This document shows, one piece after another, positions 13,401 through 27,200 of a stretch of 64,000 bases of DNA (its first letter is position 1; each line of letters starts with the position of its first letter). Source of the DNA: Limnephilus marmoratus. Its lineage: Eukaryota; Arthropoda; Insecta; Trichoptera; Limnephilidae. The translations under genes were made by a program, and so were the position numbers. The stretch spans positions 10,868,001 to 10,932,000 of the forward strand of contig OU862919.1 in the NCBI GenBank assembly GCA_917880885.1, in the 5' to 3' direction. The notes under the pieces are model-generated. The model was not told the origin of the DNA. It did not search any database and saw nothing but the letters and a program-made list of their open reading frames with translations.

Positions 13401-16400
13401 ACTTTGGCTCTACGGCTTCGAACCGACTCAAATTTTGGATTCTTACTACAAATGACGTTCTGTACACGAATCGCTCAAAATATCTTCTAATAGACGAATT
13501 TTAAATTTCTTAGTACTAAATTTCCGATTTATGGGCACTTCTTCAGACATGGGTTCGGTCATAACTTTGGCTCTACGGCACCGAACCCACTCAAATTTTG
13601 GATTCTTACTACAAATGACGATCTGTACACGAATCGTTCAAAATATCTTCTAATAGAAGAATTTTAAATTTCTTCATACAAATAATTTTCTGTTATACTG
13701 GCATATCGACAGAGTTGGGTTCGGTCATAACTCTGGCCCTATGTCACGGAACCGACTGAAATTTTGGATTCTTACGACAAATGACGTTCTGTACACGAAT
13801 GGCTCAAAATATCTTCTAATAGAAGAATTTTAAAAACTAAATTTTCACCCTTAAATGGGCACTTCGTCAGAGTTGGGTTCGTTCATAACTTTGGCTCTAT
13901 GGCTTCGAACCGACTCAAATTTTGGATTCTTCCTATAAATGACATTCTGTACACGAATCGTTCAAAATATCTTGTAACAGAAGAATTTTAAAATTCGTCA
14001 TAGTAAATTTTTTCAGATTTATGGACACTTCGTCAAAGATGGGTTCGGCCAAAACTTTGGATCTACGGCACCAAACCGACTCAAATTTTGGATTCTTACT
14101 ACAAATAACGTTCTCTACCTGAATCGTTCAAAATATCTTCTAATAGAAGAATTTTATATTTCTTCATACTAAATCTTTTCCGATTTATGGGCACTTCTCC
14201 AGACATGGGTTCGGTCATAACTTTGGCTCTACTGAACCGAACCCACTCAAATGTTGAATTCTTTCTACAAATGACGTTCTGTACCTGAATCGCTCAAAAT
14301 ATCTTTGAATAGAAGAATTTTAAATTTCTTCATACTAAATTTTCACCGTTAAATGGGTACTTCGTCAGAGTTGGGTTCGGTCATAACTTTGGCTCTACGG
14401 CTTCGAACCGACTCAAATATTGGATTCTTCCTACAAATACTGTTCTTTACCCGAATCGTTCAAAATTTCTTCTAATAGAAGAATTTTAAATTTCTTCATA
14501 CTAAATTTTCACCGTTAAATGGGCACTTCGTCAGAGTTGGGTTCGGTCATAACTTTGGCTCTACGGCTTCAAACCGACTAAAATTTTGGATTCTTCCGAT
14601 AAATGACGTTCTGTACACGAATCGTTCAAAATATCTTGTAACAGAAGAATTTTAAATTTCTTCATACTAAATCTTTTCCGATTTATGGGCACTTCGTCAG
14701 AGTTGGGTTCGGTCATAACTTTGGCTCTACGGCACCAAACCGACTCAAATTTTGGATTCTTACGACAAATGACGTTCTGTACCCGAATCGCTCAAAATAT
14801 CTTCTAATAGAAGATTTTAAATTTCTTCATACTAAATTTTTACCGTTTCATGGGCACTTCGTCAGAGTTGGGTTCGGTAATAACTTTGGCTCTACGGTTT
14901 CGAACCGACTCAAATATTGGATTCTTCTTACAAATGACGTTCTGTACACGAATCGTTCAAAATATCTTGTAACAGAAGAATTTTAAAATTCTTCATAGTA
15001 AATTTTTTCCGATTTATGGGCACTTCGTCAGAGTTGGGTTCGGTCATAACTTTGGCTCTACGGCACCAAACCGACTCAAATTTTGGATTCTTACTACAAA
15101 TGACATTCTGTACACGAATCGCTCAAAATATTTCTAGTAGAAAAAATTTAAATTTCTTCATACAAATAATATTCCGTTTTACTGGAATTTCGACATAGTT
15201 TAGTTCGGTCATAACTTTGGCTCTACGGCACCGAACCGACTCAAATATTGGATTCTTCCTACAAATAACGTTCTGTACCCGAATCGTTCAAAATATCTTC
15301 TAATAGAAGAATTTTAAATTTCTTCATACTAAATTTTCACCGTTTCATGGGCACTTCGTCAGAGTTGGGTTCGGTCATAACTTTGGCTCTACGGCTTCGA
15401 ACAGACTCAAATTTTGGATTCTTTCTGTAAATGACGTTCTGTACACGAATCGTGCAAAATATCTTCTAACAGAAGAATTTTAAATTTCTTCATAGTAAAT
15501 TTTTTCCGATTTATGCGCAACTCGTCAGAGTTGGGTTCGGTCATAACTCTGGCTCTACTGCACCAAACCGACTCAAATTTTGGATTCTTACGACAAATGA
15601 CGTTCTGTACCCGAATCGTTCAAAATATTGTCGAATAGAAAAAATTTAAATTTCTTCATACAAATAATATTCCGTTTTACTGGAATTTCGACAGAGTTGG
15701 GTTCGGTCGTAACTTTGGCTCTACGGCACCGAACAGACTCAAATATTGGATTCTTTCTACAAATGACGTTCTGTACACGAATCGTTCAAAATATTGTCGA
15801 ATAGAAAAAATTTAAATTTCTTCATACAAATAATATTCCGTTTTACTGGAATTTCGACAGAGTTGGGTTCGGTCATAACTTTAGCTCTAAGGCACCGAAC
15901 CGACCCAAATATTGGATTCTTCCTACAAATAACGTTCTGTACCCGAATCGTTCAAAATATCTTCTAATACAAGAATTTTAAATTTCTTCACACTAAATTT
16001 TCACCGTTAAATGGGCACTTCGTCAGAGTTGGGTTCGGTCATAACTTTGGCCCTACGTCACCGAACCGACTCAAATTTTGGATTTTTCTTAAAAATGACG
16101 TTCTGTATACGAATCGCTCAAAATATTTTAGAATAGAAGAATTTTAAATTTCTTCATACAAATAATTTTCCGTTTTACTGGCATTTCGACAGAGTTGGGT
16201 TCGGTCATAACTCTGGCCCTATGGCACCGAACCGACTGAAATTTAAGATTCTTACTACAAATGACGTTTTGTACCCGAATCACTCAAAATATCTTTAATA
16301 GAAGAATTTTAAATTTCTTCATACTAAATTTTCACCGTTTCATGGGCACATCGTGAGAGTTGGGTTCGGTCATAACTTTGGCTCTACGGTTTCGAACCGA

Positions 16401-19400
16401 CTCAAATATTGGATTCTTCCTACAAATAACGTTCTGTACCCGAATCGTTCAAAATATCTTCTAATAGAAGAATTTTAAATTTCTTCATACTAAATTTTCA
16501 CCGTTTCATGGGCACTTCTTCAGAGTTGGGTTCGGTCATAACTTTGGCTCTACGGCACCGAACCGACTCAAATATTGGATTCTTCCTACAAATGACGTTC
16601 TGTACACGAATCGCTCAAAATATCTTTTAATAGAAGAATTTTATATTTCCTCATACTAATTTTTCACCGTTTCATGGGCACTTCGTGAGAGTTGGGTTCG
16701 GTCATAATTTTGGCTCTACGGCACCAAACCGACTCAAATTTTGGATTCTTCCTATAAATGACGTTCTGTACACGAATCGCTCAAAATATTTTAGAATAGA
16801 AGAATTTTTAATTTCTTCATACAAATGATTTACCGTTTTACTGGCATTTCGACAGAGTTGGGTTCGGTCATTACTCTGGCCCTATGGCACCGAACCGACT
16901 GAAATTTTAGATTCTTACTACAAATGACGTTTTGTACCCGAATCACTCAAAATATCTTTAATAGAAGAATTTTAAATTTCTTCATACTAAATTTTCACCG
17001 TTTCATGGGCACATCGTGAGAGTTGGGTTCGGTCATAACTTTGGCTCTACGGTTTCGAACCGACTCAAATATTGGATTCTTCCTACAAATAACGTTCTCT
17101 ACCCGAATCGTTCAAAATATCTTCTAATAGAAGAATTTTAAATTTCTTCAAACTAAATCTTTTCGGATTTATGGGCACTTCGTCAGAGTTGGGTTCGGTC
17201 ATAATTTTGGCTCTACGGCACCAAAATGACTCAAATTTTGGATTCTTACTATAAATGACGTTCTGTACACGAATCGATCAAAATATTTTCGAATAGAAGA
17301 ATTTTAAATTTCTTCATACTAAATCTTTTCCGATTTATGGGCACTTCGTCAGAGTTGGGTTCGGTCATAATTTTGGCTCTACGGCACCAAACCGACTCAA
17401 AAGTTGGATTCTTACTAAAAGTGACGTTCTGTACACGAATCGCTCAAAATATTTTCGAATAGAAGAGTTTTAAATTTCTTCATACAAATAATCTTCCGTT
17501 TTACTGGCATTTCGACAGAGTTGGGTTCGGTCATAACTCTGGCATAAATTTCACCGAACCGACTGAAATTTAAGATTCTTTCTACAAATGACGTTCTGTA
17601 CCTGAATCGCTCAAAATATCTTTTTATAGAAGAATTTTATATTTCTTCATTCTAAATTTTCACCGTTTCAAGGGCACTTCGTGAGAGTTGGGTTCGGTCA
17701 TAATTTTGGCTCTACGGCACCAAACCGACTCAAATGTTGGATTCTTACTACAAGTGACGTTCTGTACACGAATCGCTCAAAATATTTTCGAATAGAAGAG
17801 TTTTAAATTTCTTCATACAAATAATCTTCCGTTTTACTGGCATTTCGACAGATTTGGGTTCGGTCATAACTCTGGCATAAATTTCACCGAACCGACTGAA
17901 ATTTTAGATTCTTTCTACAAATGACGTTCTGTACCTGAATCGCTCAAAATATCTTTTTATAGAAGAATTTTATATTTCTTCATACTAAATTTTCACCGTT
18001 TCATGGGCACTTCGTGAGAGTTGGGTTCGGTCATAACTTTGGCTCTACGGTTTCGAACCGACTCAAATAATGGATTCTTCCTACAAATAACGTTCTCTAC
18101 CCGAATCGTTCAAAATATCTACTAAAAGAAGAATTTTAAATTTCATCAAACTAAATCTTTTCCGATTTATGGGCACTTCGTCAGAGTTGGGTTCGGTCAT
18201 AATTTTGGCTCTACGGCACCAAACCGACTCACATATTGGATTCTGACTACAAGTGACGTTCTGTACACGAATCGCTCAAAATATTTTCGAATAGAAGAAT
18301 TTTAAATTTCTCCATACAAATAATTTTCCGTTTTACTGGCATTTCAACAGAGTTGGGTTCGGTTATAACTCTGGCCCTATGGCACCGAACCGACTGAAAT
18401 TTTAGATTCTTTCTACAAATGACGTTCTGTACCCGAATCGCTCAAAATATCTTTTAATAGAAGAATTTTATATTTCTTCATACAAAATTTTCACCGTTTC
18501 ATGGGCACTTCGTGAGAGTTGGGTTCGGTCATAACTTTGGCTCTACGGTTTCGAACCGACTCAAATATTGGATTCTTCCTACAAATAACGTTCTCTACCC
18601 GAATCGTTCAAAATATATTCTAATAGAAGAATTTTATATTTCTTCATACTAAATCTTTTCCGATTTATGGGCACCTCTTCAGATATGGGTTCGGTCATAA
18701 CTTTGGCTCTACGGCACCGAACCGACTCAAATTTTGTTAATTACTCCAAATGACGTTCTGTACACGAATCGCTCAATTCGTCAAAACTTTGGCTCTACGG
18801 TTTCAAATAACGTTCTTTACCCGAATCGTTCAAAATATCTTCTAATAGAAGAATTTTAAATTTCTTCATACTAAATTTTCACCGTTAAATGGGCACTTCG
18901 TCAGAGTTGGGTTCGGTCATAACTTTGGCCCTACGGCACCGAACCGACTAAAATTTTGAATTCTTCTTAAAAATGACGTTCTGTACACGAATCGCTCAAA
19001 ATATTTTAGAATAGAAGAATTTTTAATTTCTTCATACAAATGATTTTCCGTTTTACTGGCATTTCGACAGAGTTGGGTTCGGTCATTACTCTGGCCCTAT
19101 GGCACCGAACCGACTGAAATTTTAGATTCTTACTACAAATGACGTTTTGTACCCGAATCACTCAAAATATCTTTTAATAGAAGAATTTTAAATTTCTTCA
19201 TACTAAATTTTCACCGTTTCATGGGCACATCGTGAGAGTTGGGTTCGGTAATAACTTTGGCTCTACGGTTTCGAACCGACTCAAATATTGGATTCTTCTT
19301 ACAAATGACGTTCTGTACACGAATCGTTCAAAATATCTTGTAACAGAAGAATTTTAAAATTCTTCATAGTAAATTTTTTCCGATTTATGGGCACTTCGTC

Positions 19401-20543
19401 AGAGTTGGGTTCGGTCATAACTTTGGCTCTACGGAACCAAACCGACTCAAATATTGGATTCTTACTACAAATGACGTTCTGTACACGAATCGCTCAAAAT
19501 ATCTTCTAGTAGAAAAAATTTAAATTTCTTCATACAAATAATATTCCGTTTTACTGGAATTTCGACAGAGTTGGGTTCGGTCATAACTTTGGCTCTACGG
19601 AACCAAACCGACTCAAATATGGGATTCTTCCTACAACTAACGTTCTGTACCAGAATCGTTCAAAATATCTTCTATTAGAAGAATTTTAAATTTCTTCATA
19701 CTAAATTTTCACCGTTACATGGGCACTTCGTCAGAGTTCGGTTCGGTCATAACTTTGGATCTACGGCTTCGAACCGACTCAAATTTTGGATTCTTACTAC
19801 AAATGACGTTCTGTACACGAATCGCTCAAAATATTTTCGATTAGAAGAATTTAAAATTTCTCCATACAAATAATTTTCTATTTTACTGGCATTTCAACAG
19901 AGTTGGGTTCGGTCATAACTCTGGCCCTATGTCACCGAACCGACTGAAATTTTGGATTCTTACGACAAATGACGTTCTGTACGCGAATCGCTAAAAATAT
20001 CTTCTAATAGAAGAATTTTAAATTTCTTCATACTAAATTTTTACCGTTTCATGGGCACTTCGTCAGAGTTGGGTTCGGTCATAACTTTGGCTCTACGGCT
20101 TCGATCCGACTCAAATTTTGGATTCTTCCTATAAACGACGTTCTATACACGAATGGTTCAAAATATCTTGAAACAGAAGAATTTTAAAATTCTTCATAGT
20201 AAATTTTTTCAGACTTATGGGCACTTCGTCAGAGTTGTGTTCGGTCATAACTTTGGCTCTACGGCACCAAACCGACTCAAATTTTGGATTCTTTCTACAA
20301 ATGACGTTCAGTACACGAATCGCTCAAAATATCTTCTAATAGAAGAATTTTAAATTTCTTCATACTAAATCTTTTCCGATTTATGGGCACTTCTTCAGAC
20401 ATGGGTTCGGTCATAACTTTGGCTCTACGGCATCGAACCGACTCAAATTTTGGATACTTCCTACAAATGACGTTCTGTACACGAACCGCTCAAAATATTT
20501 TCGAATAGAAGAATTTTAAATTTCTTCATACTAAATCTTTTCC

Positions 20544-21273
20544 GATTTTTTTATTTTTTTTTTTTTTATTTAAATACATGTTACATAATTAGACATTTAC
20601 ATAGAATTGGATACATTGAATCACCATACTAGGCGGCTGCCTGTTTCATGGTGACAATGGAGGATATTTACTTTAAGTGAAGTCTATTGTTAACATATGG
20701 AACTATTAGTAATGTAATGATGTTGAAAATTGGTAAAGTTATAATAAAAAACTAGTAAAGAGAAAAAGAATTGGGTAAGGATAAGTTTGTGAGAAGATAC
20801 ATATCCTTATTTTAAAATTTATATGTGTGAGTGCATACGCATACGTATATACAGGTGCACACATCCATACACACATAGGCATATACACACACACACTTAC
20901 ACATATATATGCGTCTAGGTACATGAATACATTAATATGTATATATACGGCCATGGACACAGTACCAACACATTTACACACAGTTGTAATTTTTTTTTTT
21001 TTTTTTTTTGAAGTGTATAAAGGTGTAATTAGAATGGAGCTTGAGTATTTGCAGTAAGTATCTTTCCAAATAGTATTGAGATATATGTTAATAAAAGAGG
21101 TGTTATTTTCTAACATGGTGACAGAATATAATTATTTATTAATGTTTGAATAACTGTACTCATGCTGCTTTTGTAGGTTTATTATAATATTTTTATTAAG
21201 TTTATGTGTATGTTTCTTTCTTATCTTTTTTTTTTTTAAATTACATTATTGTAAAACTACATTGTTGTGATTT
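20544..21273 (-). mobile_element. 720-bp retroposon-like insertion in satellite, with GATTT target duplication
   Basis: The insertion occupies 20549-21268 and is flanked by GATTT (20544-20548 and 21269-21273). The same array segment occurs uninterrupted at 26001-26014 and near 28830, so the insertion boundaries are directly visible. On the plus strand it begins with a T-rich tract; read on the minus strand it therefore ends in A-rich sequence, as retroposed copies do. It contains a second T run (20990-21010), a third near 21226 and a CA/TA-rich microsatellite (about 20825-20935). No reverse transcriptase, transposase or LTR is visible; the open frame at 20739-21116 (minus) translates the microsatellite and looks spurious. 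A 5-bp duplication is short for a non-LTR insertion. Family unknown. Confidence 0.75.
20835..20935. repeat. CA/TA-rich microsatellite inside the 720-bp insertion
   Basis: Irregular run of ACACAT, TATATA and CATACA motifs with no clean single unit. It creates open frames on both strands that have no coding character. Confidence 0.8.
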
Positions 21274-24200
21274 ATGGGCACTTCGTCAGAGTTGGGTTCG
21301 GTCATAACTTTGGCCCTACGGCACCGAACCGACTAAAATTTTGGGTTCTTCTTACAAATGACGTTCTGTACTCGAATCGCTCAAAATATTTTCGAATAGA
21401 AGAATTTTAAATTTCTCCATACAATAATTTTCGGTTTTACTGGCATTTCAACGGAGTTGGGTTCGGTCATAACTCTGGGCCTATGGCACCGAATGGACTG
21501 AAATTTTGGATTCTTTCTACAAATGACGTTCTGTACACGAATCGCTCAAAATATCTTCTAATAGAAGAATTTTAAATTTCTTCATACTAAATCTTTTCCG
21601 ATTTATGGGCACTTCTTCAGACATGGGTTCGGTCATAACTTTGGCTCTACGGCACCGAACCGACTCAAATTTTGGATACTTCCTACAAATGACGTTCTGT
21701 ACACGAATCGCTCAAAATATTTTCGAATAGAAGAATTTTAAATTTCTTCATACTAATTCTTTTGCGATTTATGGGCACTTCGTCAGAGTTGGGTTCGGTC
21801 ATAACTTTGGCCCTACGGCACCGAACCGACTCAAATTTTGGATTCTTCTTACAAATGACGTTCTGTACACGAATCGCTCAAAATATTTTCGAATAGAAGA
21901 ATTTTAAATTTCTCCATACAAATAATTTTCCGTTTTACTGGCATTTCAACAGTGTTGGGTTCGGTCATACCCGAATCGTTCAAAATATCTTCTAATAGAA
22001 GAATTTTAAATTTCTTCATACTAAATTTTTATCGTTTCATGGGCACTTCGTCAGAGTTGGGTTCGGTCATAACTTTGGCTCTACGTCACCGAACCGACTC
22101 AAATATGGGATTCTTCCTACAACTAACGTTCTGTACCCGAATCGTTCAAAATATCTTCTATTAGAAGAATTTTAAATTTCTTCATACTAAATTTTCACCG
22201 TTACATGGGCACTTCGTCAGAGTTGGGTTCGGTCATAACTTTGGATCTACGGCTTCGAACCGACTCAAATTTTGGATTCTTACTACAAATGACGTTCTGT
22301 ACACAAATCGCCCAAAATATTTTCGAATAGAAGAATTTTAAATTTCTCCATACAAATAATTTTCGGTTTTACTGGCATTTCAACGGAGTTGGGTTCGGTC
22401 ATAACTCTGGGCCTATGGCACCGAATGGACTGAAATTTTGGATTCTTTCTACAAATGACGTTCTGTACACGAATCGCTCAAAATATCTTCTAATAGAAGA
22501 ATTTTAAATTTCTTCATACTAAATCTTTTCCGATTTATGGGCACTTCTTCAGACATGGGTTCGGTCATAACTTTGGCTCTACGGCACCGAACCGACTCAA
22601 ATTTTGGATACTTCCTACAAATGACGTTCTGTACACGAATCGCTCAAAATATTTTCGAATAGAAGAATTTTAAATTTCTTCATACTAAATTTTTACCGTT
22701 TCATGGGCACTTCGTCAGAGTTGGGTTCGGTCATAACTTTGGCTCTACGTCACCGAACCGACTCAAATATGGGATTCTTCCTACAACTAACGTTCTGTAC
22801 CCGAATCGTTCAAAATATCTTCTATTAGAAGAATTTTAAATTTCTTCATACTAAATTTTCACCGTTACATGGGCACTTCGTCAGAGTTGGGTTCGGTCAT
22901 AACTTTGGATCTACGTCTTCGAATCGAATTTTCCGTTTTACTGGCATTTCGACAGAGTTGGGTTCGGTCATAACTCTGGCCCTATGTCACCGAACCCACT
23001 GAAATTTTGGATTCTTACGACAAATGACGTTCTGTACCCGAATCGCTCAAAATATCTTCTAATAGAAGATTTTAAATTTCTTCATACTAAATTTTTACCG
23101 TTTCATGGGCACTTCGTCAGAGTTGGGTTCGGTCGTAACTTTGGCTCTACGGCACCGAACCGACTCAAATATTGGATTCTTTCTACAAATGACGTTCTGT
23201 ACACGAATCGTTCAAAATATTGTCGAATAGAAAAATTTTAAATTTCTTCATACAAATAATATTCCGTTTTACTGGAATTTCGACAGAGTTGGGTTCGGTC
23301 ATAACTTTGGCTCTAAGGCACCGAACCGACTCAAATATTGGAGTCTTCCTGCAAATAACGTTCTGTACCCGAATCATTCAAAATATCTTCTAATAGAAGA
23401 ATTTTAAATATCTTCATACTAAATTTTCACCGTTTCACGGGCACTTCGTCAGAGTTGGGTTTGGTCATAACTTTGGCTCTACGGCACCGAACCGACTCAA
23501 ATTTTGATTATTACTACAAATGACGTTCTGTACACGAATCGCTCAATTCGTCAAAACTTTGGCTCTACGGTTTCGTATCGACTCAAATATTGGATTCTTC
23601 CTACAAATAACGTTCTTTACCCGAATCGTTCAAAATATCTTCTAATAGAAGAATTTTAAATTTCTTCATAATAAATTTTCACCGTTAAATGGGCACTTCG
23701 TCATAGTTGGGTTCGGTCATAACTTTGGTTCTACGGCACCGAACCGACTCAAATATTGGATTCTTCCTACAAATAATGTTCTGTACCGGAATCGTTCAAA
23801 ATATCTTCTAATAGAGGAATTTTAAATTTCTTCATACTAAATTTTCACCGTTTCATGGGCACTTCGTCAGAGTTGGGTTCGGTCATAACTTTGGCTCTAC
23901 GGCACCGAACCGTCTCAAATATTGGATTCTTCTTACAAATGACGTTCTGTACACGAATCGTTCAAAATATCTTGTAACAGAAGAATTTTAAAATTCTTCA
24001 TAGTAAATTTTTTCCGATTTATGGGCACTTCGTCAGAGTTGGGTTCGGTCATAACTCTGGCCCTATGGTACCGAACCTACTGAAATTTTGGGTTCTTACT
24101 ACAAATGACGTTCTGTACACGAATCGTTCAAAATATCTTCTAATAGAAGAATTTTATATTTCTTCATACTAAATCTTTTCCGATTTATGGGCACTTCTTC

Positions 24201-27200
24201 AGACATGGGTTCGGTCATAACTTTAGCTCTACTGAACCGAACCCACATTTAAATGTTGAATTCTTTCTACAAATGACGTTCTGTACCTGAATCGCTCAAA
24301 ATATCTTTGAATAGAAGAATTTTAAATTTCTTCATACTAAATTTTCACCGTTAAATGGGTACTTCGTCAGAGTTGGGTTCGGTCATAACTTTGGCCCTAC
24401 GACACCGAACCGACTCAAATTTTGGATTCTTCTTACTAATGACGTTCTGGACACGAATCGCTCAAAATATTTTCGAATAGAAGAATTTTAAATTTCTTCA
24501 TACAAATAATTTTCCGTTTTACTGGCATATCGACAGAGTTGGGTTCGGTCATAACTCTGGCCCTATGTCACCGAACTGACTGAAATTTTGGATTCTTACG
24601 ACAAATGACGTTTTGTACGCGAATCGCTAAAAATATCCTCTAATAGAAGAATTTTAAATTTCTTCATACTAAATTTTTACCGTTTCATGGGCACTTCGTC
24701 AGAGTTGGGTTCGGTCATTACTTTGGCTCTACGGCACCGAACCGACTCAAATTTTGGATTCTTACTACAAGTGACGTTCTGTACACGAATCGCTCAAAAT
24801 ATTTTCGAATAGAAGAATTTAAAATTTCGTCATACAAATAATTTTCCATTTTACTGGCACTTCGTCAGAGTTGGGTTCGGTCATAACTTTGGCCCTACGA
24901 CACCGAACCGACTCAAATTTTGGATTCTTCTTACTAATGACGTTCTGTACACGAATCGCTCAAAATATTTTCGAATAGAAGAATTTTAAATTTCTTCATA
25001 CAAATAATTTTCCGTTTTACGGGCATATCGACAGAGTTGGGTTCGGTCATAACTCTGGCCCTATGTCACCGAACTGACTGAAATTTTGGATTCTTACGAC
25101 AAATGACGTTTTGTACGCGAATCGCTAAAAATATCCTCTAATAGAAGAATTTTAAATTTCTTCATACTAAATTTTTACCGTTTCATGGGCACTTCGTCAG
25201 AGTTGGGTTCGGTCATTACTTTGGCTCTACGGCACCGAACCGACTCAAATTTTGGATTCTTACTACAAGTGACGTTCTGTACACGAATCGCTCAAAATAT
25301 TTTCGAATAGAAGAATTTTAAATTTCTTCATACAAATAATCTTCCGTTATACTGGCATTTCGACAGAGTTGGGTTCGGTCATAACTTTGGCTCTACGGCA
25401 CCGAACCGACTCAAATATGGGATTCTTCCTACAACTAACGTTCTGTACCCGAATCGTTCAAAATATCTTCTATTAGAAGAATTTTAAATTTCTTCATACT
25501 AAATTTTCACCGTTACATGGGCACTTCGTCAGAGTTGGGTTCGGTCATAACTTTGGCTCTACGGCTTCGATCCGACTCAAATTTTGGATTCTTCCTATAA
25601 ACGACGTTCTGTACACGAATGGTTCAAAATATCTTGAAACAGAAGAATTTTAAAATTCTTCATAGTAAATTTTTTCAGATTTATGGGCACTTCGTCAGAG
25701 TTGTGTTCGGTCATAACTTTGGCTCTACGGCACCAAACCGACTCAAATTTTAGATTCTTTCTACAAATGACGTTCAGTACACGAATCGCTCAAAATATCT
25801 TCTAATAGAAGAATTTTAAATTTCTTCATACTAAATCTTTTCCGATTTATGGGCACTTCTTCAGACATGGGTTCGGTCATAACTTTGGCTCTACGGCATC
25901 GAACCTACTCAAATTTTGGATACTTCCTACAAATGACGTTCTGTACACGAACCGCTCAAAATATTTTCGAATAGAAGAATTTTAAATTTCTTCATACTAA
26001 ATCTTTTCCGATTTATGGGCACTTCGTCAGAGTTGGGTTCGGTCATAACTTTGGCCCTACGGCACCGAACCGACTAAAATTTTGGGTTCTTCTTACAAAT
26101 GACGTTCTGTACTCGAATCGCTCAAAATATTTTCGAATAAAAGAATTTTAAATTTCTCCATACAAATAATTTTCGGTTTTACTGGCATTTCAACGGAGTT
26201 GGGTTCGGTCATAACTCTGGGCCTATGGCACCGAATGGACTGAAATTTTGGATTCTTTCTACAAATGACGTTCTGTACACGAATCGCTCAAAATATCTTC
26301 TAATAGAAGAATTTTAAATTTCTTCATACTAAATCTTTTCCGATTTATGGGCACTTCTTCAGACATGGGTTCGGTCATAACTTTGGCTCTACGGCACCGA
26401 ACCGACTCAAATTTTGGATACTTCCTACAAATGACGTTCTGTACACGAATCGCTCAAAATATTTTCGAATAGAAGAATTTTAAATTTCTTCATACTAATT
26501 CTTTTGCGATTTATGGGCACTTCGTCAGAGTTGGGTTCGGTCATAACTTTGGCCCTACGGCACCGAACCGACTCAAATTTTGGATTCTTCTTACAAATGA
26601 CGTTCTGTACATGAATCGCTCAAAATATTTTCGAATAGAAGAATTTTAAATTTCTCCATACAAATAATTTTCCGTTTTACTGGCATTTCAACAGTGTTGG
26701 GTTCGGTCATACCCGAATCGTTCAAAATATCTTCTAATAGAAGAATTTTAAATTTCTTCATACTAAATTTTTACCGTTTCATGGGCACTTCGTCAGAGTT
26801 GGGTTCGGTCATAACTTTGGCTCTACGTCACCGAACCGACTCAAATATGGGATTCTTCCTACAACTAACGTTCTGTACCCGAATCGTTCAAAATATCTTC
26901 TATTAGAAGAATTTTAAATTTCTTCATACTAAATTTTCACCGTTACATGGGCACTTCGTCAGAGTTGGGTTCGGTCATAACTTTGGATCTACGGCTTCGA
27001 ACCGACTCAAATTTTAAATTCTTACACAAATGACGTTCTGTACACGAATCGCTCAAAATATTTTCGAATAGAAGAATTTTAAATTTCTCCATACAAATAA
27101 TTTTCTGTTTTACTGGCATTTCAACAGAGTTGGGTTCGGTCATAACTCTGGCCCTATGTCACCGAACCCACTGAAATTTTGGATTCTTACGACAAATGAC

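Larger units (their letters stand above)
1..20543 (+). repeat. 166-bp satellite array, left domain
   Basis: Tandem head-to-tail monomers, all in the same orientation. Spacing of the start motif ATGGGCACTTCGTC is 166 bp at 852, 1018, 1184, 1350 and 1516. The array is AT-rich with conserved GC-containing cores (GGGTTCGGTCATAACT and GAACCGACTCAAAT). Two monomer types are mixed: type A with TTTCATGGGCACTTCGTCAG, type B with TTTTACTGGCATTTCGACAG followed by CTCTGGCCCTATGG. Short open frames of 40-100 codons starting at the ATG of type A recur in every monomer and are products of the repeat: the monomer length is not a multiple of three, and stops recur at the TAATAGAAG segment. No gene is supported. 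The left end is cut by the window. Role unknown; monomer size near nucleosome length is compatible with, but does not prove, a centromeric or heterochromatic satellite. Confidence 0.97.

Noticed and set aside
20739..21116. 125-codon minus-strand frame in the 720-bp insertion.
   Set aside because: It is formed by a CA/TA microsatellite and a poly(A) run; no domain.
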